Notes under the pieces: model-generated
The model's database searches: none
Seen by the model: the letters and a program-made list of their open reading frames with translations, nothing else
Told to the model about the DNA's origin: nothing
Shown: piece after piece, positions 17,301 to 24,607 of the stretch
Numbering within the stretch: the first letter of the stretch is position 1
How the letters are laid out: each line of letters starts with the position of its first letter
Source: Streptomyces sp. AC512_CC834
GTDB lineage: Bacteria; Actinomycetota; Actinomycetes; Streptomycetales; Streptomycetaceae
Assembly (NCBI RefSeq): GCF_019049325.1
Contig: NZ_JAGMUO010000075.1
Location: forward strand, 1 to 32,959
DNA: 32,959 bases
Direction of reading: 5' to 3'
Position numbers and translations under genes: made by a program

Positions 17301-18747
17301 AGGCCACCACGAGGCGGGCTCCCGTCTCCCGCAGCCAGGTCGCCGTGCCCTCGGTCCACTCGGGGAGGCGGTGGGCGAGGACGGGCGGCATCTCCTCCGG
17401 GCCGTCGAGGAGGAGCAGGAGGGGCCGCCCGGCGGTGCGGACCAGGTGGGCGAGGCGTTCCGGGGTGATGTCGCCGAGGCCTGCGGGGCGGGAGGGGGCC
17501 GAGGCGGCCACGATGCGGGCGGCCCGGGCCAGCGCACGGCGGGCCGCGTCGGCCAACGACATGTCGTCGTCGTGCAGGTCGGCGCCGCGCAGCCACAGCG
17601 TGGGCGACGCCTCCGGGCCCCGGGAACGGCGGGCGGCGAGGGCCGCCAGCTCGGTCGTACGGCCGCTGCCCGGCGCGCCGACCAGGCCCAGCACACTGGC
17701 ACGGCTCGAGGCGAAGGCGGCGAACTCGCGGGCCACCGCGACCCGTTCGACCGGTACTCCGGCACCGGTCACGCCGTCCGACCCGGTGCGGGGGTCCGTA
17801 TCCGTCCCCCGCCCCCGGTCGTCGCCCGTGCTCTTCTCCCCGCCGCCCGTCGGCGCGCCGGACCGAGGTTCGCCGCCGGGCGCCGCACCGGCCTCCGTTT
17901 CTGTGCCTCGGTCCTCGTCCGCGTCGTCGGACCCGACGCCCGACGTCGGCGACCCGGGCGGGCCGTCCTGTCCCACCGATGTCGCGGTGAGGGCGAGTAC
18001 GCCGGCCAGATTGAGGTCGGCGCCGTACGCGGGCACCGTCGCCGCGTTCTCGGCGAGGAGGTCGGCGAGCGGGCCCGTGGCCGCGCGGCGCAGCGGGACG
18101 GCGAAGCCGACGTCGCTGTGTCCGGAGCTGAGGGCGGTGCCGAGGACGCCGAGGACGGCGCCGGTCGTGAGGTCGAGCACGGGCCCGCCGGCCGCTCCGC
18201 CGCCCAGCCGCAACGCGTCCCGCCCGGTCGTGCCGACGGCCAGCTCCAGGGCGTCGCCGAGGAGGTGGAAGCGGTCGGTGGCGGTGTAGGTGACGTCGGT
18301 GGCGCCCAGCACCCGGGCCTCGCGCCAGCCGCCGGCGGCGATGCGGACGTAGGTACCGGCCTCGACACGGTCCCGCGTGGTGAGGGGCAACGGGTCGACG
18401 CCGAGGCCCTCGGTGCGTACGAGGGCCAGGCCCAGGGCGGGCAGCGGGGTCACGTCGGCGGCGGCCACGACGCGGCGGCGGTCCCCGGCGGTGCGCAGGA
18501 CCAGCCGGGGCAGGCCGTCGACGGCTTCGTGACTGGTGAGCACCGTGCCGTGATGGTCGGCGACGAACCCCGTGCCGCGGGGGCGGCCGGCGAGGTCGTG
18601 GACGCGGATCAGGGCGGCGTCGGGCGGGTTCCCGGCGGGATCGGTCTCCCGGGCGGTCGGTCCGCCCCGTGCTGCCCGGGAGCCGTCCCCGGGCCGCTGT
18701 CCCGCCCTGCCGCCCGTCGCCTCCCGGGACCGGTTCCGCGACGCCAT
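14359..18747 (-). CDS. Large STAND/NACHT-like NTPase with degenerate trypsin-like N-terminal domain
   Basis: This predicted cytoplasmic protein has 1,462 residues. Residues about 44-222 look like a trypsin/HtrA-type protease: GTGFVADHHGTVLTSH, then GAAGGPVLD and VGFAVPL. The Asp position reads ALGLALV (Gly106) and the nucleophile motif GxSGGP reads GAAGGP (Ala186), so two catalytic residues appear lost; His73 may remain. After a charged linker comes a P-loop domain with GAPGSGRT (357-364, Arg363 in place of Lys), Walker B LLLLLDGPEE (Asp448) and a VVACRAEYWE sensor strand. Residues about 545-760 are low-complexity, including five 30-bp-encoded SWSTSPAGGG units. The rest is helical, HEAT/armadillo-like. 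ATG 18747 has GGGGAGG 7 nt upstream. Such architectures suggest signalling or defence switches; the actual function is unknown. Confidence 0.85.
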   Translation of the reverse strand: MASRNRSREATGGRAGQRPGDGSRAARGGPTARETDPAGNPPDAALIRVHDLAGRPRGTGFVADHHGTVLTSHEAVDGLPRLVLRTAGDRRRVVAAADVTPLPALGLALVRTEGLGVDPLPLTTRDRVEAGTYVRIAAGGWREARVLGATDVTYTATDRFHLLGDALELAVGTTGRDALRLGGGAAGGPVLDLTTGAVLGVLGTALSSGHSDVGFAVPLRRAATGPLADLLAENAATVPAYGADLNLAGVLALTATSVGQDGPPGSPTSGVGSDDADEDRGTETEAGAAPGGEPRSGAPTGGGEKSTGDDRGRGTDTDPRTGSDGVTGAGVPVERVAVAREFAAFASSRASVLGLVGAPGSGRTTELAALAARRSRGPEASPTLWLRGADLHDDDMSLADAARRALARAARIVAASAPSRPAGLGDITPERLAHLVRTAGRPLLLLLDGPEEMPPVLAHRLPEWTEGTATWLRETGARLVVACRAEYWEHAGAEYPRELLYGAVTGGPPPGPAAAARAAGQTADVSSPRVALAGEPRHAPVGRADRRAWDAAAGPLSGPVSGMPGERTAGAVPALGAVPDRPGLAGLAGAAGAAGAAGAAGGVSSSGPGLGQPVVRAADGPPMLGVTGAELWSRAAGGPPMPGAPGAGPWSDRAVGEPAALASGTAGDGSWSTSSVGGGPWSTSPAGGGSWSTGPAGHGSWSTSPVGDGPRPTRPAAAAPSRGREIANSRAASAEPAGAGLPPCVPLGDLGDDEAREARARYRVPEGALADPDARHPLTLRLLSEVHAALPGPPPPVRVDRDAVFAAYLDLMCLRVATRLARENGLHGTAVRRLAAKVSGQVHEAARRSLGPGQGGLDRESFEALFPWGPAPAGLGGGTGWAPAVLAEGLLVPAGDGYRFAHEELADWIQGTHLDLDEALRALVHRDTPHGTHTLPAPHHRIGPVAEAVLLLARQHGVPQLALTLEELVNALDADPHSWWAARLLAEVLTRVPDATPYTEVLRLLADGIAERRTEGRPVPGMFGPGFWTAPRLPESTRLDLLRRLVLADGPPHEPGPRHLDTVAGLLTADPTAVQPLLVRWFEDERPLPATPHATVATAAQALLHTHRHRGLDGLTEVLVDSTHRRAGELLAVLAEEEPSALCRAVERWARDERPARQTAAVTHGLRTAPHARTAADRTLLRHAALVLLAGPGDSPLRGGALALLVQDPGSRDRHLPRALDHFAACDPYLPPSAVAAALPTHPEPVIEAFRARLCGPDAGEALRSLADATTPALAHRVAALVARSVAERPETAGHLAAYVDRRLDRDPAPRSVLLPLVTRLLDDGPEPVRAALAGLLAADGATASTASTASTASAPLRRELREHLLAREHDPAVLDALLHAAAGCDGEELRALVHRIGLLLVRTPDGATRFDRGLVDLARHLPGFATRLTGWLTDAPQDWAALVGPSTRRTIEHLAGARVPA
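14683..14718 (-). repeat. 9-bp tandem repeat, four copies
   Basis: Four 9-mers of the GGTGCTTGC type (plus strand) encode AST triplets on the minus strand, inside the helical C-terminal region of the STAND-like protein. Confidence 0.9.
16607..16756 (-). repeat. Five 30-bp tandem repeats in the STAND-like gene
   Basis: Units start at 16607, 16637, 16667, 16697 and 16727, sharing the plus-strand core CTCGTCGACCAGGATCCG. On the coding strand each gives a decapeptide with SWST and a Pro/Gly spacer. This is in the low-complexity linker. Confidence 0.9.
16949..16984 (-). repeat. 9-bp tandem repeat, four copies (GAA/GAA-type Ala-Gly linker)
   Basis: Four copies of GCGGCCCCC (plus strand, one with a T) encode GAA triplets in the linker of the STAND-like protein. 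Confidence 0.88.
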
Positions 18748-18934
18748 CGTCGAACCTCCCCGCCGTACACCCGTGCTGTGTGTTCGACGGTAGGCGCGTG
18801 ATGATCAGCGGAACAGGTCCCGTGGCGAACGCGCCCCCTTCCACTCCCCCGGTTCACTCCGAGCGCCTGCCCGGACGGGTGAACAGATGGGGTGGGTTGG
18901 ATACACCCTGGGTGGTGGGGGACCCGAGGGGGGA

Positions 18935-18980
18935 CCGTGGAGCGGCGACAGTGGAAGTCCCCGTGATCGCCGCTCCACGG
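18935..18980 (-). terminator. Terminator after truB
   Basis: CCGTGGAGCGGCGA (18935-18948) and TCGCCGCTCCACGG (18967-18980) form a perfect 14-bp stem with an 18-nt loop. It begins 23 nt past the truB stop on the minus strand. It separates the nusA-truB cluster from the STAND-like gene. Confidence 0.82.
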
Positions 18981-19003
18981 GCGGAGCCTGACGGTGTGTC
19001 GGC

Positions 19004-19909
19004 TCAGCCGAAGACTGCCAGGCTCTTCGCCTTGCCCTTGTGCTCCTCCACGAGCGCGAGGAGACCGCCCTCGGGATCGAAGACGGCGACGGCACCGGCG
19101 CCCGTGTACACGTCGGGCATCTCCAGCCGTACGCCGTTGGTGAGCAGCCGGGCCCGCCTGGTGTCCACGTCCCAGCGCGGGAAGGCGGCGCCGGCCGCGT
19201 CCGCCACGGGCATGACGGTCAGCTCCTGCTGGAGCTGGTCCAGGGTCTTCGCCGCGTCCAGCTTGTACGGCCCCACCCGGGTGCGGCGCAGCGCCGTGAG
19301 GTGACCGCCGACGCCGAGGTCGGCGCCCAGGTCGCGGGCGAGGGCCCGGATGTAGGTGCCGGAGGAGCAGGTCACCGAGACCACCAGGTCGCGCACCGGG
19401 GTGCCGTCGTCGGCGACGGCGTCCCGGACGTCGTACACGGCGAAGGAGGAGACGGTGACGGGGCGGGCGGGGATCTCGAACTCCTCGCCCTCGCGCGCCC
19501 GCTTGTAGGAGCGCACGCCGTTGATCTTGATGGCGCTGACCTTGGACGGCACCTGCATGATGGCGCCGCTCAGCTTGGCGATGCCGGCGTCGATCGCCTC
19601 CCGGGTGACCTTCGAGGCGTCCTGCGACCTCGTGATCTCGCCCTCGGCGTCGTCGGTCAGCGTCGTCTGTCCGAGCCTTACGGTGCCCAGGTACTCCTTC
19701 TCGGTGAGGGCGAGGTGCCCGAGGAGCTTGGTCGCCCGCTGCACACCGAGGACCAGGACGCCCGTCGCCATCGGGTCGAGCGTGCCGGCGTGCCCGACGC
19801 GCCGGGTGCGGGCGATGCCCCGCATCTTGGCGACGACGTCGTGCGAAGTGAAGCCCGACGGCTTGTCGACGATGACAAGGCCGTCGGGCGTGGTGTGCTT
19901 GTCGGTCAT
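19004..19909 (-). CDS. truB: tRNA pseudouridine-55 synthase
   Basis: This 301-residue enzyme isomerises U55 in the T-loop of tRNAs. The N-terminus has LVIVDKPSGFTSHDVV (11-26), then RRVGHAGTLDPMATGVL with catalytic Asp45. Further family blocks include CSSGTYIRALARDLG, and a C-terminal PUA-like domain closes the protein. The ATG overlaps the rbfA stop as ATGA, indicating translational coupling. A strong hairpin follows the stop. Length and motifs are normal for actinobacterial TruB. Confidence 0.97.
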   Translation of the reverse strand: MTDKHTTPDGLVIVDKPSGFTSHDVVAKMRGIARTRRVGHAGTLDPMATGVLVLGVQRATKLLGHLALTEKEYLGTVRLGQTTLTDDAEGEITRSQDASKVTREAIDAGIAKLSGAIMQVPSKVSAIKINGVRSYKRAREGEEFEIPARPVTVSSFAVYDVRDAVADDGTPVRDLVVSVTCSSGTYIRALARDLGADLGVGGHLTALRRTRVGPYKLDAAKTLDQLQQELTVMPVADAAGAAFPRWDVDTRRARLLTNGVRLEMPDVYTGAGAVAVFDPEGGLLALVEEHKGKAKSLAVFG

Positions 19910-20397
19910 TTAGCGGTGTCGTCCGTCTCGTCCGTCTCGTCGGCCTCGACGGCCCCCTCCGCCTCGTCGTCGTCCTCGCCCGGCTTGCGGTAGGGGTCCG
20001 CCTCACCGGCGTACACGGCGCCCGCGGACGCCTCGCGCACCTTCTCGTCGGACTGCCGCGCCTTGTCGAGGAGGTCCTCGATGTTGCGGGCGGTGTCCGG
20101 GAGGGCGTCCATGACGAAGGTCAGGGTCGGCGTGAACTTCACGCCGGCCGCCTTGCCGACCTCGGAGCGCAGGATGCCCTTGGCACTCTCCAGGCCCGCG
20201 GTGGCGGCCTTTCGCTCCTCGTCGTCGCCGTACACCGTGTAGAAGACGGTCGCCTCCCGCAGGTCACCCGTGACCCGGGTGTCCGTGATGGTGACGTGCG
20301 AGCCGAGCCGCGGGTCCTTGATCCCGCGCTGCAGCTTCTGGGCCACCACCTCTCGGATGAGGTCCGCCAGCCTTTTCGCCCGCGCGTTGTCGGCCAC
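19906..20397 (-). CDS. rbfA: Ribosome-binding factor A
   Basis: This 163-residue KH-fold protein binds the 30S subunit and assists 16S rRNA maturation. The start MADNARAKRLADLIREVVAQ is typical of actinobacterial RbfA, followed by KDPRLGSHVTITDTRVTGDL and FVMDALPDTARNIEDLLDKA. I chose GTG 20397 because it gives this canonical N-terminus and has GGGAG 8 nt upstream; the frame stays open further upstream without a credible site. The acidic C-terminal tail contains Glu/Asp/Thr repeats from a 9-bp tandem array (19921-19947). The stop overlaps truB. Confidence 0.96.
   Translation of the reverse strand: MADNARAKRLADLIREVVAQKLQRGIKDPRLGSHVTITDTRVTGDLREATVFYTVYGDDEERKAATAGLESAKGILRSEVGKAAGVKFTPTLTFVMDALPDTARNIEDLLDKARQSDEKVREASAGAVYAGEADPYRKPGEDDDEAEGAVEADETDETDDTAK
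19921..19947 (-). repeat. 9-bp tandem repeat in the rbfA tail
   Basis: GTCCGTCTC, GTCCGTCTC and GTCGGCCTC (plus strand) encode DET/EAD-like acidic triplets at the end of RbfA. Confidence 0.88.
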
Positions 20398-20474
20398 TGG
20401 TCCGTCTCCCGTTCTTTCTTCTTCTGGGTTCTTCTGTGGTGTGTGGTGAGTGGTGAGTCCGGTCGGTCGTCGTC

Positions 20475-20768
20475 TCAGTCGTCGTCGCCGTGGAGGCGCC
20501 GCCTGACGGACAGCAGCTCCACCTCGGGGCGGGCGGCCACCAGTCGCTCGCACCGGTCGAGTACGTCGCCGAGGTGCCCCGCGTCGCCGGACACCACGGC
20601 CAGGCCGACGACCGCCCTGCGGTGCAGGTCCATGTGCTCCACCTCGGCCGCGCTCACCGCGTACTTCCGTTGGAGTTCGGCGACGATCGGACGGACGACG
20701 GAGCGCTTCTCCTTCAGCGAATGTACGTCGCCGAGGAGGAGGTCGAAGGACAGCGTCCCCACATACAT
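20475..20768 (-). CDS. ylxP: DUF503 family protein (YlxP)
   Basis: This is a 97-residue protein. The opening MYVGTLSFDLLLGDVHSLKEKR is diagnostic of DUF503, and the rest (AVSAAEVEHMDLHRRAVVGLAVVSGD) follows the family's ferredoxin-like fold. In Firmicutes and actinobacteria this gene sits between infB and rbfA, as here, and it is associated with ribosome biogenesis; the biochemical role is not settled. The start at ATG 20768 matches family length. There is no strong Shine-Dalgarno sequence, and the ATG lies in a perfect 14-bp palindrome (20761-20774). The gaps to infB (155 bp) and rbfA (77 bp) are larger than elsewhere in the cluster. Confidence 0.93.
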   Translation of the reverse strand: MYVGTLSFDLLLGDVHSLKEKRSVVRPIVAELQRKYAVSAAEVEHMDLHRRAVVGLAVVSGDAGHLGDVLDRCERLVAARPEVELLSVRRRLHGDDD

Positions 20769-20774
20769 GTATGT
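20761..20774. promoter_or_regulatory. Perfect 14-bp palindrome over the ylxP start codon
   Basis: ACATACATGTATGT is fully self-complementary and AT-rich in a GC-rich background. The central ATG is the predicted ylxP start. It could be a repressor operator or a structure that hides the start codon in mRNA. No binding protein can be named from the sequence. Confidence 0.45.
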
Positions 20775-20852
20775 AACCGGTTCACCCGCCGGTCCGGGAT
20801 CGATGGCCCCGCCATCCATGTGGCGGGGACATCAGAACCGTACAACGAACGG

Positions 20853-20896
20853 CCGGGGCCGATCGACGGATATTGTGCTCCGCCGACCGGCCCCGG
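20853..20896 (-). terminator. Hairpin after infB
   Basis: CCGGGGCCG (20853-20861) and CGGCCCCGG (20888-20896) form a perfect 9-bp stem with a 26-nt AT-containing loop. It starts 27 nt downstream of the infB stop on the minus strand. It may terminate or attenuate transcription before ylxP. Confidence 0.5.
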
Positions 20897-20923
20897 ACCG
20901 GACCGTCTGGGAAGACGCGGTGC

Positions 20924-23900
20924 TTACACCCGCGGCTTCTCGCGCATCTCGTACGTCGCGATGACGTCGTCGACCTTGATGTCGTTGAAGTTTCCGAGGT
21001 TGATACCGCCCTCGAAGCCTTCGCGGATCTCGGTGACGTCGTCCTTGAAGCGACGCAGGCCCACGATGTTGAGGCTCTCCGCGATGACCTTGCCATCGCG
21101 CAGCAGGCGCGCCTTGGTGTTGCGCTTGACCTCGCCGGAGCGGATGAGAACACCCGCGATGTTGCCCAGCTTGGACGAGCGGAAGACCTCGCGGATCTCC
21201 GCCGTGCCCAGCTCGACCTCTTCGTACTCCGGCTTGAGCATGCCCTTGAGGGCCGCCTCGATCTCCTCGATCGCCTGGTAGATGACCGAGTAGTACCGGA
21301 CGTCCACACCCTCGCGCTCGGCCATCTGCGCGGCACGCCCGGCGGCGCGCACGTTGAAGCCGATCACGATGGCGTCGGAGCCCATCGCGAGGTCGATGTC
21401 GGACTCCGTGACCGCACCGACGCCGCGGTGCAGGACCCGGATGTCGACCTCTTCGCCGACGTCGAGCTGGAGCAGCGAGGACTCGAGGGCCTCGACCGAA
21501 CCGGAAGCGTCACCCTTGATGATCAGGTTGAGCTGCTGGACCTCGCCGGCCTTGAGCACCTTGTCCAGGTCCTCGAGGGAGACGCGGCGCGTGCGCTTGG
21601 CGAACGCGGCGTTCCGCTCTCGGGCGGCGCGCTTCTCCGCGATCTGGCGGGCCGTACGGTCCTCCTCGACCACGATGAAGTTGTCACCGGCGCCGGGAAC
21701 GTTGGTCAGGCCCAGGACCTGGACCGGCGTGGCCGGACCCGCCTCGGCGACGTTGTTGCCGTTGTCGTCGAGCATGGCGCGGACGCGGCCGTAGGCGTCG
21801 CCCACCACCATCGTGTCGCCGACCCGCAGGGTGCCTCGCTGCACGAGGACCGTCGCCACGGCACCGCGGCCGCGGTCGAGACGGGACTCGATCGAGATGC
21901 CCTGCGCGTCCTGGCCCGGGTTGGCCCGCAGGTCGAGCGAGGCGTCGGCCGTGAGGATCACGGCCTCCAGCAGCGAGTCGATGTTCTGACCCTGCTTGGC
22001 GGAGATGTCGACGAACATGGTCTCGCCGCCGAACTCCTCGGCCACCAGGCCGTACTCGGTGAGCTGACCGCGCACCTTCGTCGGGTCGGCGCCCTCGACG
22101 TCGATCTTGTTGACCGCGACGACGATCGGGACGTTGGCCGCCTGGGCGTGGTTGAGCGCCTCGACCGTCTGCGGCATGACACCGTCGTTGGCCGCGACGA
22201 CCAGGATCGCGATGTCGGTCGACCGCGCACCACGGGCACGCATGGCGGTGAACGCCTCGTGACCCGGGGTGTCGATGAAGGTGATCTTGCGATCCTCTTC
22301 GTTGACCTCGGTCGCGACCTGGTAGGCACCGATGTGCTGGGTGATGCCGCCGGCCTCGCCCGCGATGACGTTCGTCTTGCGGATGGCGTCGAGCAGCCGG
22401 GTCTTGCCGTGGTCGACGTGACCCATGACGGTCACGACCGGCGGACGGACGACCAGGTCCTCCTCGGAGCCCTCGTCCTCGCCGAACTCCAGGTCGAAGG
22501 AGCCGAGCAGCTCGCGGTCCTCCTCCTCCGGGCTGACGATCTGAACCGTGTAGTTCATCTCGCCGGCGAGGAGCTGGAGCGTCTCGTCGGTGACGGACTG
22601 GGTCGCGGTGACCATCTCGCCGAGGTTCATCATGACCGCGACGAGCGACGCCGGGTTGGCGTTGATCTTCTCCGCGAAGTCGGTGAGCGAGGCACCGCGC
22701 GACAGGCGAATGGCTTCGCCGTTGCCGCGAGGCAGCATCACGCCGCCGACCGACGGGGCCTGCATGGCCTCGTACTCCTGGCGCCTCTGCCGCTTCGACT
22801 TGCGACCGCGACGCGCGGGACCGCCGGGACGACCGAAGGCGCCCTGCGTGCCACCGCGGCCACCCGGACCACCGGGACGACCGCCGAAGCCGGGACGGCC
22901 ACCGCCGCCACCGAAGCCACCGCCGGGACGACCGGCGAAGCCGCCACCGCCACCGGGACGACCGCCGCCACCGCCGCCACCGGGACGACCGGCGAAGCCG
23001 CCACCGCCACCGGGACGACCGCCGCCGCCGGGACGACCGGCACCGGCCGGACCGCGACCGCCACCGGGACCGCCACCAGGACGGGGACCGGCAGCCGGAC
23101 GCTGCGGCATCATGCCGGGGTTCGGACGCGCACCGCCGCCGGGACGGGGACCCGCGCCGCCGCCCTGCGGACGCGGCATCGAGCCCGGGCTCGGGCGGTT
23201 GCCGCCCGGAGCCTGGGGACGGGGACCGCCGCCCTGGCCGCCTGCGCCCTGCGGACGGGGAGCGCCGCCGGGGGCACCACCGGGACCACCCGGTCGGGGC
23301 CCGCCCTGCGGACGGGGCGCCTGCGGGCGCGCCATGCCGGCGTTGCCGCCGGAGGTGAAGGGGTTGTTGCCCGGACGCGGACCGCCGGAGCGGCCGCCGG
23401 GACGCTGCCCCGGGGCACCGGGACGCTGGCCGCCGGGACGGCCCTGGCCGCCCTGACCGCCCTGCTGACCACGGTCCTGACCCGGACCGGACGGACGAGC
23501 GCCGCCGGGCTTGGGCGCACCGGGACGCGCGCCGCCGGGCTTCGGTCCGGCCGGAGCCGGAGTCGAGGCGGCGGGTGCGGCCGGAGCTGCCGGAGCCGCC
23601 GGCGGAGCGGTGAACTCCGGTGCGGCCGGGGCCGGACGCGGCGCGGGCCGCGGGCCCGGCGTCGGACGCTGACTCTGGGACTGGCCCTGCGCCGGCGCCG
23701 GCGCCGGCGTCGGTGCGGGAGCCGACGGAGCCTCGGGCTGCTGGGCAGCCGGGGGCTTGGGTGCGGCCGGCGGCCGCGGGGCAGCCGGAGCCGGACGCTC
23801 GCCCGCAGCCTGCGCCGGGGACGGCGCGGCGGGCCTGGGGGCAGCCTTCTTCGGGGCCGCGGGACGACCGGCGGACCGGCCGTTGCCACCACCCTGCTGC

Positions 23901-24049
23901 AAGGCGTCTGTCAGCTTGCGTACTACGGGCGCTTCGATCGTCGAAGACGCCGAACGGACGAACTCACCGAGTTCCTGGAGCTTGGCCATGACGACCTTGC
24001 TCTCGACACCGAACTCCTTGGCGAGTTCGTATACCCGGACCTTAGCCAC
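20924..24049 (-). CDS. infB: Translation initiation factor IF-2
   Basis: This 1,041-residue GTPase brings fMet-tRNA to the 30S subunit. Residues 1-50 form the IF-2N helical domain (AKVRVYELAKEFGVESK). Residues about 55-400 are a long Ala/Pro/Gly/Arg-rich disordered region with many GGRPGGGGG-like tracts. A second IF-2N domain lies around 430-480. The G domain starts with GHVDHGKT (543-550), followed by GGITQHIGAYQV, DTPGHEAF and NKID. Domains II, III and the C-terminal fMet-tRNA-binding domain follow. The long N-terminus is normal for Streptomyces. Start is GTG 24049, with GAGGAG 5 nt upstream. A triple 11-bp direct repeat lies 50-83 nt before the start. Confidence 0.98.
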   Translation of the reverse strand: MAKVRVYELAKEFGVESKVVMAKLQELGEFVRSASSTIEAPVVRKLTDALQQGGGNGRSAGRPAAPKKAAPRPAAPSPAQAAGERPAPAAPRPPAAPKPPAAQQPEAPSAPAPTPAPAPAQGQSQSQRPTPGPRPAPRPAPAAPEFTAPPAAPAAPAAPAASTPAPAGPKPGGARPGAPKPGGARPSGPGQDRGQQGGQGGQGRPGGQRPGAPGQRPGGRSGGPRPGNNPFTSGGNAGMARPQAPRPQGGPRPGGPGGAPGGAPRPQGAGGQGGGPRPQAPGGNRPSPGSMPRPQGGGAGPRPGGGARPNPGMMPQRPAAGPRPGGGPGGGRGPAGAGRPGGGGRPGGGGGFAGRPGGGGGGGRPGGGGGFAGRPGGGFGGGGGRPGFGGRPGGPGGRGGTQGAFGRPGGPARRGRKSKRQRRQEYEAMQAPSVGGVMLPRGNGEAIRLSRGASLTDFAEKINANPASLVAVMMNLGEMVTATQSVTDETLQLLAGEMNYTVQIVSPEEEDRELLGSFDLEFGEDEGSEEDLVVRPPVVTVMGHVDHGKTRLLDAIRKTNVIAGEAGGITQHIGAYQVATEVNEEDRKITFIDTPGHEAFTAMRARGARSTDIAILVVAANDGVMPQTVEALNHAQAANVPIVVAVNKIDVEGADPTKVRGQLTEYGLVAEEFGGETMFVDISAKQGQNIDSLLEAVILTADASLDLRANPGQDAQGISIESRLDRGRGAVATVLVQRGTLRVGDTMVVGDAYGRVRAMLDDNGNNVAEAGPATPVQVLGLTNVPGAGDNFIVVEEDRTARQIAEKRAARERNAAFAKRTRRVSLEDLDKVLKAGEVQQLNLIIKGDASGSVEALESSLLQLDVGEEVDIRVLHRGVGAVTESDIDLAMGSDAIVIGFNVRAAGRAAQMAEREGVDVRYYSVIYQAIEEIEAALKGMLKPEYEEVELGTAEIREVFRSSKLGNIAGVLIRSGEVKRNTKARLLRDGKVIAESLNIVGLRRFKDDVTEIREGFEGGINLGNFNDIKVDDVIATYEMREKPRV

Positions 24050-24099
24050 TTCGCTCCTCTTAGGTCCGGGTTGCGTCCGGACCGTCGCTAGTTCATGGG

Positions 24100-24132
24100 C
24101 GTACTCATCGCGTACTCATCGAGTGCTCATCG
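24100..24132. repeat. Triple 11-bp direct repeat upstream of infB
   Basis: CGTACTCATCG (24100-24110), CGTACTCATCG (24111-24121) and AGTGCTCATCG (24122-24132) lie in tandem, one helical turn each. They sit between ylxR and infB, in the likely leader of infB. A phased protein-binding site or repeated mRNA element is possible. Confidence 0.8.
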
Positions 24133-24223
24133 CAATCTCGACCTGCTTTCACTTCGCGAGGTACCAGGCCGCACGGGGTTCCGCGCGGCATGTCTTCCTT
24201 ACCACGTTGCTTACATGGAGCTT

Positions 24224-24505
24224 TCAGCAACTTTGTGCCTGCTCGACGTAGTGGCGCAACGCCTTTACGTCGAGCGGACCCGGGACGCGGAGCGCCCGCG
24301 GGAACGCCTTGCGGCGCACTGCCTGGTCGACACAGACCGGTGCGGGATGTACGTACGCACCCCGGCCGGGCAGCGTACCGCGTGGATCAGGGGTGCAATG
24401 ACCCTCGACCACCACGGTGCGCAGCAGCTCGCTCTTGACCGCTCGCTCCCGGCACCCCACGCAGGTGCGCTCCGGGCATGCCCGGGTACGTGTCCGGCCA
24501 GACAC
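24224..24505 (-). CDS. ylxR: YlxR (DUF448) RNA-binding protein
   Basis: This 93-residue basic protein has the YlxR signature PERTCVGCRERAVKSELLR (about 11-29) followed by DPRGTLPGRGAYVHP and a C-terminal RRKAFPRALR block. YlxR lies between nusA and infB in most bacteria. Published work links family members to RNA binding and to modulation of RNase P; the Streptomyces role is not known to me. The start is GTG 24505, with GAGGTA about 10 nt upstream. Gaps of about 100 bp to nusA and 174 bp to infB are modest, consistent with one transcript. Confidence 0.92.
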   Translation of the reverse strand: MSGRTRTRACPERTCVGCRERAVKSELLRTVVVEGHCTPDPRGTLPGRGAYVHPAPVCVDQAVRRKAFPRALRVPGPLDVKALRHYVEQAQSC

Positions 24506-24607
24506 TTCTAAGTCTACCTCCCCGGACCGACCTCACCCCTTCGGGGCAAGAATCGAACACGTGCCGCACGCAAAGCTGTCGTGATCTCAGCGCCGTGCGG
24601 CTTGGAT

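Noticed and set aside
24540..24575. TTCGATTC on the minus strand resembling a tRNA T-loop
   Set aside because: No flanking T-stem, anticodon arm or acceptor stem can be drawn, so it is not a tRNA gene.
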